Shown here piece after piece: positions 17,544 through 26,837 of a stretch of 64,000 bases of DNA. Source of the stretch: Piscinibacter sp. HJYY11. Lineage in GTDB: Bacteria > Pseudomonadota > Gammaproteobacteria > Burkholderiales > Burkholderiaceae_C. The position numbers and the translations under genes were made by a program. The notes under the pieces were generated by a model that worked only from the letters and a program-made list of their open reading frames with translations, had not been told where the DNA came from and ran no database searches. Location: NCBI RefSeq assembly GCF_016735515.1, contig NZ_JAERQZ010000001.1, positions 1,116,001 through 1,180,000 on the forward strand, in the 5' to 3' direction. Every line of letters starts with the position of its first letter. Position 1 is the stretch's first letter.

Positions 17544-17801
17544 TTACTTCTTGGCCTTGCCGCGGCGCCCGCGGTGGTCCATGCCGAGGTTGGCGAGGTT
17601 TTCCACGCGGCGCTTGGCCACGCGCTCGTCCATCTTGTCCATCTCGCGGCGCTTGGTGTAGCCGGTCGCATCGGCCCACGCCCACCAGGCCACGGCTGCG
17701 GCCCAAGGCCACAGCACCGCCCACCATGACCACAGGCCGACCGGGCCGAATTCGGCCACTTTCATCACCAGCAATAGCACGCCGAGGACCACGAAATACA
17801 T
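17544..17801 (-). CDS. Trp-rich small membrane protein (TIGR04438-like)
   Basis: An 85-residue protein with two hydrophobic segments (about 2-14 and 20-43); the second holds seven tryptophans within about 22 residues (LWSWWAVLWPWAAAVAWWAW). The C-terminal half is basic and charged and ends RGRRGKAKK. This pattern matches the small Trp-rich TIGR04438 proteins of Burkholderiales, whose function is unknown. It converges on ilvD and is divergent from the cytochrome c gene. Confidence 0.75.
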   Translation of the reverse strand: MYFVVLGVLLLVMKVAEFGPVGLWSWWAVLWPWAAAVAWWAWADATGYTKRREMDKMDERVAKRRVENLANLGMDHRGRRGKAKK

Positions 17802-17930
17802 GCAAAGACCTCACGTCAGGCTTTGGCCGTCACGCCCGGGCTGTCAACGTGCGGCCCGTAGAATGCGTTGATTCCGGCAGTGCTGGAAATGTAATTCACC
17901 CCACCCGTCTTCGGCACCCGAAAGGAACCC

Positions 17931-18242
17931 ATGAAGTCGCTGCTTTCCATGATTTTTGCCGCTTCCGCGCTCGTCGCTGGCCCGGCTTTTGCCAACGCCG
18001 ATCTGGCCCAGAAGAAGAACTGCATGGCCTGCCACGCCACCGACAAGAAAGTGGTCGGCCCCTCGTACCAGGACGTCGCGGCCAAGTACGCCGGCCAGAA
18101 GGACGCCGTCGAGAAGCTCTCGGTGAAGGTGATCAAGGGTGGCGCTGGCGTGTGGGGCCCCGTGCCGATGCCCGCCAACACCGCGGTGAGCGACGCCGAG
18201 GCCAAGCAGTTGGTCACCTGGATCCTGGCGCAGAAGAAGTGA
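17931..18242 (+). CDS. Small periplasmic c-type cytochrome (c551/c552-like)
   Basis: A 103-residue monohaem class I cytochrome c. The signal peptide is residues 1-21 (PAFA cut site), the haem is attached at CMACH (Cys31, Cys34, His35), and Met80 in GPVPMPAN is the sixth ligand. It probably shuttles electrons in the periplasm to a terminal oxidase or peroxidase. It has its own terminator and stands alone, so the partner cannot be read from context. Confidence 0.93.
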   Translation: MKSLLSMIFAASALVAGPAFANADLAQKKNCMACHATDKKVVGPSYQDVAAKYAGQKDAVEKLSVKVIKGGAGVWGPVPMPANTAVSDAEAKQLVTWILAQKK

Positions 18243-18267
18243 TCGGCTGATCTCTTCGTCTCTCGAC

Positions 18268-18290
18268 AAGGCCCCGCTCGCGGGGCCTTC
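18268..18290 (+). terminator. Intrinsic terminator-like hairpin after the cytochrome gene
   Basis: Stem AAGGCCCCG/CGGGGCCTT with a four-base loop (CTCG) starts 26 bases after the stop and is followed by a T-poor tract (CGTCATTT), so it is strong in stem but weak in tail. Confidence 0.7.
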
Positions 18291-18315
18291 GTCATTTGGC
18301 CCCACACTTCCGCTC

Positions 18316-19077
18316 ATGCGCGTTTTCGCGATTTCCGATCTCCACGTCGACTACGAGCCCAACGCCCGCTGGGTGCAGGAGCTCTCGCTCGTGGACTACC
18401 AGAACGACGTGCTCATCGTCGCCGGCGATGTCTCCGACCATGTGGAGCGGCTGCAGGCCTGCCTTGAGACGCTGGCGCGGCGTTTCCGCCAAGTGCTGTT
18501 CGTGCCCGGCAACCACGACCTGTGGGTGCGCCGCGATGGCCCTGGCGTCGACTCCTTCGGCAAGTTCGAGCGTGTCCGCCAGCTGGTGAACGCCGCGGGT
18601 GGGAGCATGGAGGTATTCCACACCGGGCGCTTGAGCATCGTTCCGCTGCTCGGCTGGTACGACGGCTCCTTCGGCCAGCCCAGCGAAGAGCTGCGACTGG
18701 CCTGGGTCGACTTCCGCGCCTGCCGCTGGCCCGAGGGCTACGAGTCGCATCACACCGCGCAGGCCTTCATGGCGATGAACCGCTACCAGCGGCAGTCCGA
18801 CGACGAGGTCATCGTGTCGTACTCGCATTTCCTGCCGCGCATCGACGTGATGCCATCGCGCATCCCGCTCGACAAGCGCTTCATCTATCCGGTACTCGGC
18901 AGCGCAGCCCTGGGCGAACAGGTGAAAGCGCTGGGCTCGGCGGTGCACGTCTACGGTCACAGCCACGTGAACCGGCGCGTGGAACTCGACGGCACCCTCT
19001 TCGTCAACAACGCTTTCGCCTACCCGCACGAGACCCACATCGCCAAGAAGGAGCTGGTGTGCGTCTACGAGGCATAG
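18316..19077 (+). CDS. Calcineurin-like metallophosphoesterase
   Basis: A 253-residue phosphoesterase with the five metal-binding blocks in order: SDLH (7-10), GDVSDH (37-42), PGNHD (64-68), a His in YSHF, and GHSH (214-217). These bind two metals that activate water for phosphoester hydrolysis. No signal peptide is visible, so it is probably cytoplasmic. The phosphopantetheinyl transferase gene starts seven bases after its stop, so they are cotranscribed; a joint role (for example handling phosphopantetheine or coenzyme A products) is speculation. Confidence 0.88.
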   Translation: MRVFAISDLHVDYEPNARWVQELSLVDYQNDVLIVAGDVSDHVERLQACLETLARRFRQVLFVPGNHDLWVRRDGPGVDSFGKFERVRQLVNAAGGSMEVFHTGRLSIVPLLGWYDGSFGQPSEELRLAWVDFRACRWPEGYESHHTAQAFMAMNRYQRQSDDEVIVSYSHFLPRIDVMPSRIPLDKRFIYPVLGSAALGEQVKALGSAVHVYGHSHVNRRVELDGTLFVNNAFAYPHETHIAKKELVCVYEA

Positions 19078-19084
19078 CCCACCG

Positions 19085-19858
19085 ATGACCCTCGCGCTCG
19101 ACCGATCCGACGTCCACCTCTGGTTGGCCTTCTGCGCCGACGCCGGCCGCGAGCTCCTGCACGAGCGCTACCGTGCGCTGATGACGCCGGAAGAGCGCAC
19201 ACGCGGCGAACGCTTCTACTTCGAGCAGGACCGCGCCCGCTACCGCGTGACGCGCGCCCTCGTGCGCAGCGTGCTGTCGCGCTACGCGCCGATTGCGCCG
19301 CAGGACTGGCGCTTCGAGGCTACGTCCTACGGCCAGCCGGTGATCACCAACCCGGAACCCGAGGCGCAAAGCCTGTCGTTCAACCTCACGCACACCAGCG
19401 ACCTCGTGGTGCTCGCGGTCACGCGGCAGCGCGCTGTCGGCGTCGACACCGAGAACATCACGCGGGGCGCCCTGCTCGATGTCGCCGACCGCTTCTTCGC
19501 GCCCAGCGAATGCGAGCACCTGTGGGCCCTGCCCGCCGAGCAGCACACCACCCGCTTCTTCGAGCTGTGGACGCTGAAGGAAAGCTACATCAAGGCACGA
19601 GGCATGGGCTTGTCGATCCCGCTGCACAAGTTCGCGTTCGACTTGCGCGAACCGGGCTCGGTGTCGCTCGCCACCCTGCCCGAGCTGGATGACCCAGCCG
19701 AGCGCTGGGCACTGCGCCACCTGTGGGCCACGCCCGAACACCCGCTCGCGCTGTGTGTGGAGCGCGGCGATCAGCCCGACTTCGCACTCACCGCGCGCCG
19801 CATCGTGCCGTTGGAAGGCGAGCAGGCCATCGACCTGCTCGCGTCACGGCAGAACTGA
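19085..19858 (+). CDS. Sfp-type 4'-phosphopantetheinyl transferase
   Basis: A 257-residue enzyme with the two Sfp-type signatures: GVDTE (119-123, magnesium ligands) and FELWTLKESYIKA (Lys165, Glu166, Lys170). It moves the phosphopantetheine arm of coenzyme A to a serine on carrier proteins. The length (two pseudo-repeats) is of the Sfp rather than AcpS class, which prefers secondary-metabolite carriers. A candidate target in the window is the carrier domain of the protein at 7908-10850. Its stop lies four bases from the convergent acs stop. Confidence 0.92.
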   Translation: MTLALDRSDVHLWLAFCADAGRELLHERYRALMTPEERTRGERFYFEQDRARYRVTRALVRSVLSRYAPIAPQDWRFEATSYGQPVITNPEPEAQSLSFNLTHTSDLVVLAVTRQRAVGVDTENITRGALLDVADRFFAPSECEHLWALPAEQHTTRFFELWTLKESYIKARGMGLSIPLHKFAFDLREPGSVSLATLPELDDPAERWALRHLWATPEHPLALCVERGDQPDFALTARRIVPLEGEQAIDLLASRQN

Positions 19859-19862
19859 TCCC

Positions 19863-21830
19863 TCAGTAGGCCTGGCCCAGCTGCTCGAGAATCGCCGGGT
19901 TCTCGAGCGTCGAGGTGTCCTGCGTCACCGCCTCGCCCTTGGCCACCGAGCGCAGCAGGCGCCGCATGATCTTGCCGCTGCGCGTCTTCGGCAGGTTGTC
20001 GCCGAAGCGGATGTCCTTGGGCTTGGCGATCGGGCCGATCTCCTTGCCCACCCAGTCGCGCAGCTGCTTGGCGATCGCCTTGGCTTCATCACCGGTCGGG
20101 CGCGGGCGCTTCAACACGACAAAGGCGCAGATTGCTTCGCCGGTGGTGTCATCAGGACGACCCACCACCGCGGCCTCGGCCACGAGCTCGGTGCACGAGA
20201 CAAGCGCGGACTCGATCTCCATCGTGCCCATGCGGTGGCCCGACACGTTGAGCACGTCGTCGATGCGGCCGGTGATGGTGAAGTAGCCGGTCTTCTCGTC
20301 GCGGATCGCGCCGTCGCCAGCCAGGTAGTACTGGCCCTTGTAGTCTTCCGGGTAGTAGCTCTTCTTGAAGCGCGCGGCATCGCCCCAGATCGTGCGGATC
20401 ATCGACGGCCAGGGCTTCTTGATCACGAGGATGCCGCCCTGCCCATTGGGCACGTCCTTGCCGGTCTCATCCACCACGGCGGCCTGGATGCCGGGGAACG
20501 GCAGCGTGCACGAGCCCGGCACCAGCGGCGTGGCACCCGGCAGCGGCGTGATCACATGGCCGCCGGTCTCGGTCTGCCAGAAGGTGTCGACGATGGGGCA
20601 GCGGCCGCCGCCCACGTGCTGGTGGTACCACTCCCACGCGGCGGGGTTGATGGGCTCGCCGACCGAGCCGAGGATGCGCAGGCTCTTGAGGTCGTATTGC
20701 TTCGGGTGCACGGCCTCGTTCGACTCGGCCGCCTTGATCAGCGAGCGGATGGCGGTGGGCGCGGTGTAGAAGATCGTGACCTTGTGGTCCTGGATCATCT
20801 TCCAGAAGCGGCCGGCATCCGGGAAGGTCGGCACGCCTTCGAACACGATCTCGGTGCCGCCGAGCGCAAGCGGCCCGTAGGCGATGTAGGTGTGGCCGGT
20901 GACCCAGCCGATGTCGGCGGTGCACCAGAAGATGTCGTCAGGCTTGAGGTCGAAGGTCCACTTCGTCGTGAGCGCCGCATGCAGCAGGTAGCCACCGGTG
21001 CTGTGCTGCACGCCCTTGGGCTTGCCGGTGGAGCCGGAGGTGTACAGCAGGAAGAGCGGGTGCTCCGCGCCCACCCACTCGGGCTCGCACGTCTCGGCCT
21101 GCGACGCGGTGAGCTCGTGCATCCACTTGTCGAGCGGCGCGTTCCAGGCGATCTTGCCGCCGGTGCGCTTGTAGACGATCACGTCCTTGATCGTCTCGCA
21201 GCCGCCGAGCTTCAGCGCCTCGTCGACGATGGCCTTGAGCGGCAGGGACTTGCCGCCACGCTGTTGCTCATCGGCGGTGATCACCATCACGGCGCCGGCG
21301 TCTTCGATGCGGTCGCGCAGCGATTGCGCCGAGAAGCCGCCGAACACCACCGAGTGCGTGGCGCCGATGCGTGCGCAAGCCTGCATCGCGACCACGCCTT
21401 CCACCGACATCGGCATGTAGATGACGACGCGGTCGCCTTTCTTCACGCCTTGCGCTTTCAAAGCGTTGGCCATGCGGCAGGTCTTGGCCAGCAGCTCGCG
21501 GTAGGTCACGTGGGTGACCTTGCCGTCGTCGGCCTCGAAGATGATCGCGACCTTGTCGCCAAGGCCGGCCTCCACCTGCTTGTCGAGGCAGTTGTACGAG
21601 ACGTTCAGCGTGCCGTCTTCGAACCATTTGAAGAACGGCGCCTCGCCGCTGTTGAGCACCTGGGTGAAGGGCTTCTTCCAGCTGACGAACTCGCGCGCCA
21701 GCCGTGCCCAGTAGCCCTCGTAGTCGGCCGCGGCCTCGGCGCACAGCTTGTCGTAGGCGGCCATGCCTGACACATGTGCCTTTTGTGCGAGGGCGGCGGG
21801 TGGCGAATAGAGCTTGGTGGTGTCGGTCAT
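19863..21830 (-). CDS. acs: Acetyl-CoA synthetase (AMP-forming)
   Basis: A 655-residue ANL enzyme that activates acetate through acetyl-AMP. The P-loop [10 protein letters not shown] is near 262-271, and the C-terminal catalytic, acetylation-controlled lysine is Lys620 in TRSGKIMRR. Length and the N-terminal acetyl-CoA synthetase cap fit Acs. The start ATG at 21830 has GGAGAC upstream; a farther in-frame ATG at 21911 adds an unusual leader. The intact motifs contrast with the degenerate domain of the NRPS-like protein. Confidence 0.96.
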   Translation of the reverse strand: MTDTTKLYSPPAALAQKAHVSGMAAYDKLCAEAAADYEGYWARLAREFVSWKKPFTQVLNSGEAPFFKWFEDGTLNVSYNCLDKQVEAGLGDKVAIIFEADDGKVTHVTYRELLAKTCRMANALKAQGVKKGDRVVIYMPMSVEGVVAMQACARIGATHSVVFGGFSAQSLRDRIEDAGAVMVITADEQQRGGKSLPLKAIVDEALKLGGCETIKDVIVYKRTGGKIAWNAPLDKWMHELTASQAETCEPEWVGAEHPLFLLYTSGSTGKPKGVQHSTGGYLLHAALTTKWTFDLKPDDIFWCTADIGWVTGHTYIAYGPLALGGTEIVFEGVPTFPDAGRFWKMIQDHKVTIFYTAPTAIRSLIKAAESNEAVHPKQYDLKSLRILGSVGEPINPAAWEWYHQHVGGGRCPIVDTFWQTETGGHVITPLPGATPLVPGSCTLPFPGIQAAVVDETGKDVPNGQGGILVIKKPWPSMIRTIWGDAARFKKSYYPEDYKGQYYLAGDGAIRDEKTGYFTITGRIDDVLNVSGHRMGTMEIESALVSCTELVAEAAVVGRPDDTTGEAICAFVVLKRPRPTGDEAKAIAKQLRDWVGKEIGPIAKPKDIRFGDNLPKTRSGKIMRRLLRSVAKGEAVTQDTSTLENPAILEQLGQAY

Positions 21831-21999
21831 CGCGGTCTCCTGGCCTTGGAATGGTGTGCAGGCAGCACCATAGGGGGGCGCTCTTACGAAGGGCTTACTC
21901 GACTCTGGCAAGGCCTGTGCCGCTCGAGCGTCCTGTCATGGTGTGACAACTAGAATCGCAGGCAACCGGACATTCCCTGAACCCTTTCGCCCCCGCCCC

Positions 22000-22611
22000 A
22001 TGGCCGCCCAGAAGCCCGCTCAAGTCTCCCGCCGTCTGCGCACCCTGCCGCAGCTCATCTTTGCGAGCCGGTGGCTGCAGCTGCCGCTTTACCTCGGCCT
22101 CATCCTGGCGCAAGGCGTGTACGTCTTCCACTTCTGGGTGGAGCTCGTGCATCTGATCGAAGCCGCCGTGGGCGACAAGACCGCGCTGCAGGCCATCTAC
22201 ACCTCGGTGGGCATCACCGGCGACGCCGCAGCAGGCGGCAAGCTGACCGAGACGACCATCATGCTGGTCGTGCTGGGCCTGATCGACGTGGTCATGATCT
22301 CCAACCTCCTGATCATGGTGATCGTGGGTGGCTACGAGACCTTCGTCTCGCGCATGGACCTCGAAGGCCACCCCGACCAGCCCGAGTGGCTGAGCCATGT
22401 GAACGCCTCCGTGCTGAAGGTGAAGCTGGCCACCGCCATCATCGGCATCTCGTCGATCCACCTGCTGAAGACCTTCATCAACGCCGACGCGCTGAGCGAC
22501 CGGGTGCTGATCGCCCAGACGGTCATCCACGTGGCCTTCCTGTTCTCGGCGCTTGCGATCGCGTGGACGGACCGCATCCTTTCGGCACCGAGCGCCTCAG
22601 CGCCTCACTGA
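22000..22611 (+). CDS. UPF0114/YqhA-family membrane protein
   Basis: A 203-residue protein of the TIGR00645/UPF0114 family with about four membrane segments (about 32-55, 85-108, 138-156, 169-187). A conserved-looking loop VGGYETFVSR follows the second segment. The ATG at 22000 is preferred to one at 21943; TAGAAT at 21951-21956 may be its -10 box. Its last seven bases overlap the convergent end of nhaA. Function unknown. Confidence 0.85.
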   Translation: MAAQKPAQVSRRLRTLPQLIFASRWLQLPLYLGLILAQGVYVFHFWVELVHLIEAAVGDKTALQAIYTSVGITGDAAAGGKLTETTIMLVVLGLIDVVMISNLLIMVIVGGYETFVSRMDLEGHPDQPEWLSHVNASVLKVKLATAIIGISSIHLLKTFINADALSDRVLIAQTVIHVAFLFSALAIAWTDRILSAPSASAPH

Positions 22612-23843
22612 AGCTTCGACGGGTGGAAACTCGACTCGCGCAGGTGCTGCTGGCGGCGCCGCGTGGGCCCGCGCCGCTCGGCGCGGATGAGGATCAAGGT
22701 GCCCAGCACGCCGGCGATCAATGAGCCGCCCAGCACGCCCAGCTTGACCTGCGTCTCGTAGCCGGGGCCATGGCCTTCGAAGGCCAACCCGCCGATGAAG
22801 AGGCTCATGGTGAAACCCACGCCGCAGAGCACGCACACACCGAAGAACTGCCAGCGGTTCGAGCCATCGGGCAGCTCGGCGGCCCCGGTCACGGCCAGCA
22901 GCCACGAGGCGCCGAACACGCCGACCGCCTTGCCCAGCACCAGCCCGGCGGCAATGCCCAGCGGCACCGCCTCGGTCAGCGTGCCGAGCGACAGGCCATG
23001 CAACACCACGCCGGCATTGGCAAACGCGAACATCGGCAGCACGGCAAACGCGACCCAGGGGTGCAGCGCGTGCTCGAGCGATTCCAGCGGCGAGGGGCCG
23101 TCTTCATCGTCCGTCTGCAGCGGAATCGCAAACGCGGTCACCACGCCAGCCAGCGTGGCGTGCACGCCCGACTTGAGCACGCAAAGCCAGATCACCACGC
23201 CCACCGCCAGGTAGGGCAACACGCTCTTCACGCCCGAACGGTTGAGCATGAAGAGCACCACGACCCCCACGCCCGCCGCGGCCAGCATCACCCACGACAG
23301 CTTGGCCGTGTAGAAGAAGGCGATCACGACGATGGCGCCCAGGTCATCGATGATCGCCACCGCCGTGAGGAAGACCTTCAGCGACGCCGGCACCCGCGAA
23401 CCCAGCAGCATCAGGATGCCGAGCGCGAACGCGATGTCGGTCGCCGCGGGAATGGCCCAGCCGCGCAGCGCCACGGCGTCGTGCCAGTTGAATGCCGCGT
23501 AGATGCCCGCCGGCACGGCCATGCCGCCGATCGCCGCACCCAGCGGCAGCAGCGCCTGGCGAAAAGTCGAGAGTTCGCCCACCATCAGTTCGCGCTTGAT
23601 CTCCAGGCCCACGAGCAGGAAGAACACCGCCATCCACAGGTCGTTGACCCACAGGATCAGCGGCTTGGCGAGCACCAGCGCGTCGTTGCCAAAGCGCACT
23701 TCGCCGGGGAGTTGCCGGAAGGCTTCGTATTCGATGCCCCAGGGCGAATTGCTGAGCAGGAGCGCTGCCACCGTGGCGGCGGCGAGCACGATGCCGCCCG
23801 CCGATTCGGCCGCGAAAAAGCGCTTCAGCGCATCGGTGATCAC
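22605..23843 (-). CDS. nhaA: Na+/H+ antiporter NhaA
   Basis: A 412-residue NhaA exchanging sodium for protons across the inner membrane. The ion site Asp166-Asp167 (AIIDDLGAIVV) and the unwound-helix pair Thr135-Asp136 (AATDIAFALG) are present. I choose the GTG at 23843, which has GGGGG seven bases upstream and gives an N-terminus of NhaA length; an in-frame ATG at 23942 would add an Arg/Gly-rich leader and overlap the divergent fumarase gene. About 50 bp separate the two divergent starts. Confidence 0.93.
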   Translation of the reverse strand: MITDALKRFFAAESAGGIVLAAATVAALLLSNSPWGIEYEAFRQLPGEVRFGNDALVLAKPLILWVNDLWMAVFFLLVGLEIKRELMVGELSTFRQALLPLGAAIGGMAVPAGIYAAFNWHDAVALRGWAIPAATDIAFALGILMLLGSRVPASLKVFLTAVAIIDDLGAIVVIAFFYTAKLSWVMLAAAGVGVVVLFMLNRSGVKSVLPYLAVGVVIWLCVLKSGVHATLAGVVTAFAIPLQTDDEDGPSPLESLEHALHPWVAFAVLPMFAFANAGVVLHGLSLGTLTEAVPLGIAAGLVLGKAVGVFGASWLLAVTGAAELPDGSNRWQFFGVCVLCGVGFTMSLFIGGLAFEGHGPGYETQVKLGVLGGSLIAGVLGTLILIRAERRGPTRRRQQHLRESSFHPSKLQ

Positions 23844-23893
23844 CGCAGGCCCCCTTCGATAAAATCTGCGCTTCCGCCCACCCGAGCCTCCCC

Positions 23894-25417
23894 ATGACCA
23901 CCATCCGCCACGCAGACCTCGTCGAGAGCGTCGCCGCAGCACTGCAGTACATCAGCTACTACCACCCGGCCGACTATATCCAGCACCTCGCACGCGCGTA
24001 CGAGCGCGAACAGAGCCCGGCGGCCAAGGACGCGATTGCGCAGATCCTCACCAACTCGAAGATGTGCGCAGAAGGCCGCCGCCCGATCTGCCAGGACACC
24101 GGCATCGTCAACGTGTTCCTGAAGATCGGAATGGACGTGCGCTGGGAGGGCTTCAAGGGCTCGATCGCCGACGCAGTGAACGACGGCGTGCGCAAGGGCT
24201 ACCTCAACCCCGACAACGTGCTGCGCGCCTCGGTGCTCGACGATCCGCTCTTCGCCCGCAAGAACACGAAGGACAACACCCCCGCCGTGATCCACATGGA
24301 AGTGGTGCCGGGCAACACGGTCGACGTGATCGTGGCGGCCAAGGGCGGCGGCAGCGAGAACAAGTCGAAGATGGTCATGATGAACCCCAACGACAGCCTG
24401 GTCGACTGGGTGCTCAAGACCGTGCCGACCATGGGCGCCGGCTGGTGCCCGCCGGGCATGCTGGGCATCGGCGTCGGTGGCACGGCCGAGAAGGCCGTGC
24501 TGCTCGCGAAGGAAGTGTTGATGGAAGACATCGACATGTACGAGTTGCTCGACCGCGGCCCGAGCAACAAGCTCGAGGAGCTGCGCATCGAGCTCTATGA
24601 GAAGGTCAACGCGCTCGGCATCGGCGCGCAGGGCCTGGGTGGTCTCACCACCGTGCTCGACGTGAAGATCAAGACCTACCCCACGCACGCGGCCAGCAAG
24701 CCGGTCGCGATGATCCCCAACTGCGCCGCCACGCGCCACGCGCACTTCGTGCTCGACGGCTCAGGCCCCGCCTACCTCGAAGCACCGAGCCTCGACCTCT
24801 GGCCCGACGTGAACTGGGCGCCCGACTACAACAAGAGCAAGCGCGTCAACCTCAACACGCTGACGCCCGCCGAAGTGGCCAGCTGGAAGCCAGGCGACAC
24901 GTTGCTGCTCAACGGCAAGATGCTCACCGGCCGCGATGCTGCGCACAAGCGCATCCAGGACATGCTCGCCAAGGGCGAGCAACTGCCGGTCGATTTCACC
25001 AACCGCGTCATCTACTACGTGGGCCCGGTCGACCCGGTGCGCGATGAAGTGGTCGGCCCGGCCGGCCCGACGACCGCCACGCGGATGGACGGCTTCACCG
25101 AGATGATGCTGGCCAAGACCGGCCTGATCGCGATGGTGGGCAAGGCCGAGCGTGGCCCGGTGGCCATCGAAGCGATCAAGAAGCACAAGAGCGCCTACCT
25201 GATGGCGGTCGGTGGGGCGGCCTACCTGGTGGCCAAGGCGATCAAGGCCGCCAAGGTCGTCGGTTTCGCCGACCTCGGCATGGAAGCCATCTACGAGTTC
25301 GACGTGAAGGACATGCCGGTCACCGTGGCGGTGGACGCCGGCGGCACCTCGGCCCACATCACCGGGCCGAAGGAGTGGCAGGCCAAGATCGGGAAGATCC
25401 CGGTCGCTGTTGCCTGA
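23894..25417 (+). CDS. Class I fumarate hydratase (iron-sulfur)
   Basis: A 507-residue single-chain fumarase with alpha and beta regions fused, converting fumarate and malate in the TCA cycle. The cluster cysteines are Cys66 (ICQDTG), Cys185 (GWCPPG) and Cys277 (NCAATRH). The C-terminal part (KTGLIAMVGKAERG and onward) is the beta-type domain that holds substrate. TAAAAT at 23860-23865 may be its -10 box. A terminator follows 22 bases after the stop. The oxygen-stable class II fumarase is not in the window. Confidence 0.94.
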   Translation: MTTIRHADLVESVAAALQYISYYHPADYIQHLARAYEREQSPAAKDAIAQILTNSKMCAEGRRPICQDTGIVNVFLKIGMDVRWEGFKGSIADAVNDGVRKGYLNPDNVLRASVLDDPLFARKNTKDNTPAVIHMEVVPGNTVDVIVAAKGGGSENKSKMVMMNPNDSLVDWVLKTVPTMGAGWCPPGMLGIGVGGTAEKAVLLAKEVLMEDIDMYELLDRGPSNKLEELRIELYEKVNALGIGAQGLGGLTTVLDVKIKTYPTHAASKPVAMIPNCAATRHAHFVLDGSGPAYLEAPSLDLWPDVNWAPDYNKSKRVNLNTLTPAEVASWKPGDTLLLNGKMLTGRDAAHKRIQDMLAKGEQLPVDFTNRVIYYVGPVDPVRDEVVGPAGPTTATRMDGFTEMMLAKTGLIAMVGKAERGPVAIEAIKKHKSAYLMAVGGAAYLVAKAIKAAKVVGFADLGMEAIYEFDVKDMPVTVAVDAGGTSAHITGPKEWQAKIGKIPVAVA

Positions 25418-25439
25418 AGAGCGGCCTGATGCCCCCACA

Positions 25440-25465
25440 AACGCCGGCTACTCGCCGGCGTTTTT
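25440..25465. terminator. Shared terminator between fumarase and MscS genes
   Basis: Stem AACGCCGGC/GCCGGCGTT (25440-25448 and 25454-25462), five-base loop and a T-run on the plus strand. The TAG stop of the minus-strand channel gene lies in the stem-loop itself, so the element probably ends transcripts from both sides. Confidence 0.88.
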
Positions 25466-26743
25466 GTTCGTGGCTTCTGCGGGGAGCGGGCGCGTGTGCA
25501 CCACGCGCTGCGGGAACGGAATCTCGATGCCCTCGGCATTGAGCACCGCCAGCACCGCCAAGTTGACCTCCGACTTCACCGCGCCCTGCCCGTTCTCCGG
25601 GTCGCGGATCCAGAACTGCAGGGTCAGGTCCATGCCGTCGGCGGCAAAGGCCGAGAGCTGCACCGCCGGCGCCGGGTCGGGCAACACGCGAGGCACGGCC
25701 GCAATCGCGCTCACGAGCTTGGGCTGCAGCGCTTGCACGTCGGTGCCGTAGGCGACCTGCACCGTGCTCGAGATCGACAGGCGCGGGTCGGCCAGCGACG
25801 AGTTCTCGACCCGCTGCGTGATCAGCATCTCGTTGGGCACGATGGCTTCGCGGCCGTTGAGGGCGCGGATCACGGTGTAGCGGGTGCGGATGTCGGTGAT
25901 GCGGCCTTCGAAGTTGTCGACCTTCACCATGTCGCCGATGCGCAACGAGCGCTCGGCGAGGATGACGAAACCGCTCACATAGTTGGCGGCGATCTTCTGC
26001 AAACCGAAGCCCAGGCCCACGCCGACCGCACCGCCGAGCACGCTGAGCGCCGTGAGGTCGATGCCGACCGCCGACATGGCAAAGAGCAGGCCGATGAAGA
26101 GCAACAGCGCGCGCACGATGTTGGCCGCCATCTTGCGCATCGAGAGGTCGTCGCCGGTGCCGCGGATGATCTTGCGTTCGACCGCCGCCGAGATCCACAG
26201 CGCGAGCACCATCACCACACCCGCGGTGAGCGTGCCTTCGATCAGGTTGCGAAGCGAGATCTGCGCGCCGCCGATCTTCCAGCGCACGCCGTCGAGCTGC
26301 TCCAGCACCGCCGGCATGACACCGGTCACCCACAGGACGACCGCGATCCAGGCGATCCAGGAGACGAAGCGCTCGATCACCCGCATCCACTGGCTGTTGG
26401 GGAACGCGGCCGTCAGCACCCGCACGGTCAGACGGATCAGCAGCAGCGAGGTGAGGATCGGGATGGCCACCTTGAACACCGCGACCTTCACCACGCCGAC
26501 CAGCAGTTGCTTGGCGATCAGCGCGAGCACGAGCGCAAAGACCGGGAACAGCACGCCGTCGACCACGCTGCGACCGAAGAGCACGGCCCCCTGGATGTGC
26601 AGCACGCGGCGCAAGGCCGCGCAGACCAGCCACGACACGCCCAGGCAACCGAGCAGCACGCCGGCTTCGGTGAGTGCGCTCTGGGTGGTCAGGCTGCGCA
26701 GCAGCTCCTGGAACTCTTGCAGGTCGACAGTGGTGTTGTTCAT
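25448..26743 (-). CDS. MscS-family mechanosensitive channel
   Basis: A 431-residue channel of the small-conductance mechanosensitive family. About five hydrophobic segments lie in residues 28-240; the pore helix and following loop read LSVLGGAVGVGLGFGLQKI, the Gly/Ala-rich TM3 pattern, followed by the beta domain (RIGDMVKV, IVPNEML). It releases solutes on osmotic downshock. The longer N-terminal membrane region differs from E. coli MscS (286 residues). The gene follows the histone-deacetylase-like gene on the same strand with a repeat element between. Confidence 0.92.
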   Translation of the reverse strand: MNNTTVDLQEFQELLRSLTTQSALTEAGVLLGCLGVSWLVCAALRRVLHIQGAVLFGRSVVDGVLFPVFALVLALIAKQLLVGVVKVAVFKVAIPILTSLLLIRLTVRVLTAAFPNSQWMRVIERFVSWIAWIAVVLWVTGVMPAVLEQLDGVRWKIGGAQISLRNLIEGTLTAGVVMVLALWISAAVERKIIRGTGDDLSMRKMAANIVRALLLFIGLLFAMSAVGIDLTALSVLGGAVGVGLGFGLQKIAANYVSGFVILAERSLRIGDMVKVDNFEGRITDIRTRYTVIRALNGREAIVPNEMLITQRVENSSLADPRLSISSTVQVAYGTDVQALQPKLVSAIAAVPRVLPDPAPAVQLSAFAADGMDLTLQFWIRDPENGQGAVKSEVNLAVLAVLNAEGIEIPFPQRVVHTRPLPAEATNKNAGE

Positions 26744-26766
26744 TCTTGTCGTTTTCCATCACGGGC

Positions 26767-26837
26767 CCGTCATTCCCGCCAAAGCGGGAGCCGAGGCCTT
26801 GCTTCATCGTGGATTCCCGCCTCCGCGGGAATGACGG
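26767..26837. repeat. REP-like dispersed element with two hairpins
   Basis: A 71-bp element bounded by a perfect 13-bp inverted repeat (CCGTCATTCCCGC and its complement). Inside lie two short hairpins: TCCCGC-CAAA-GCGGGA (26774-26789) and TTCCCGC-CTCC-GCGGGAA (26814-26831). The GTCATTCCCGC core is a dispersed repeat motif of proteobacterial genomes. It ends exactly at the stop codon of the deacetylase-like gene and nearly fills the gap before mscS, so it could tune the downstream transcript. Confidence 0.75.

Noticed and set aside
23844..23942. ATG at 23942 as the start of nhaA
   Set aside because: It would add a Gly/Arg-rich leader and overlap the divergent fumarase start; the GTG at 23843 has a ribosome site and gives family-typical length.
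25359..26807. Alternative minus-strand frame over the MscS gene
   Set aside because: Arg/Gly/His-rich shadow; the MscS frame has TM3 and beta-domain signatures.
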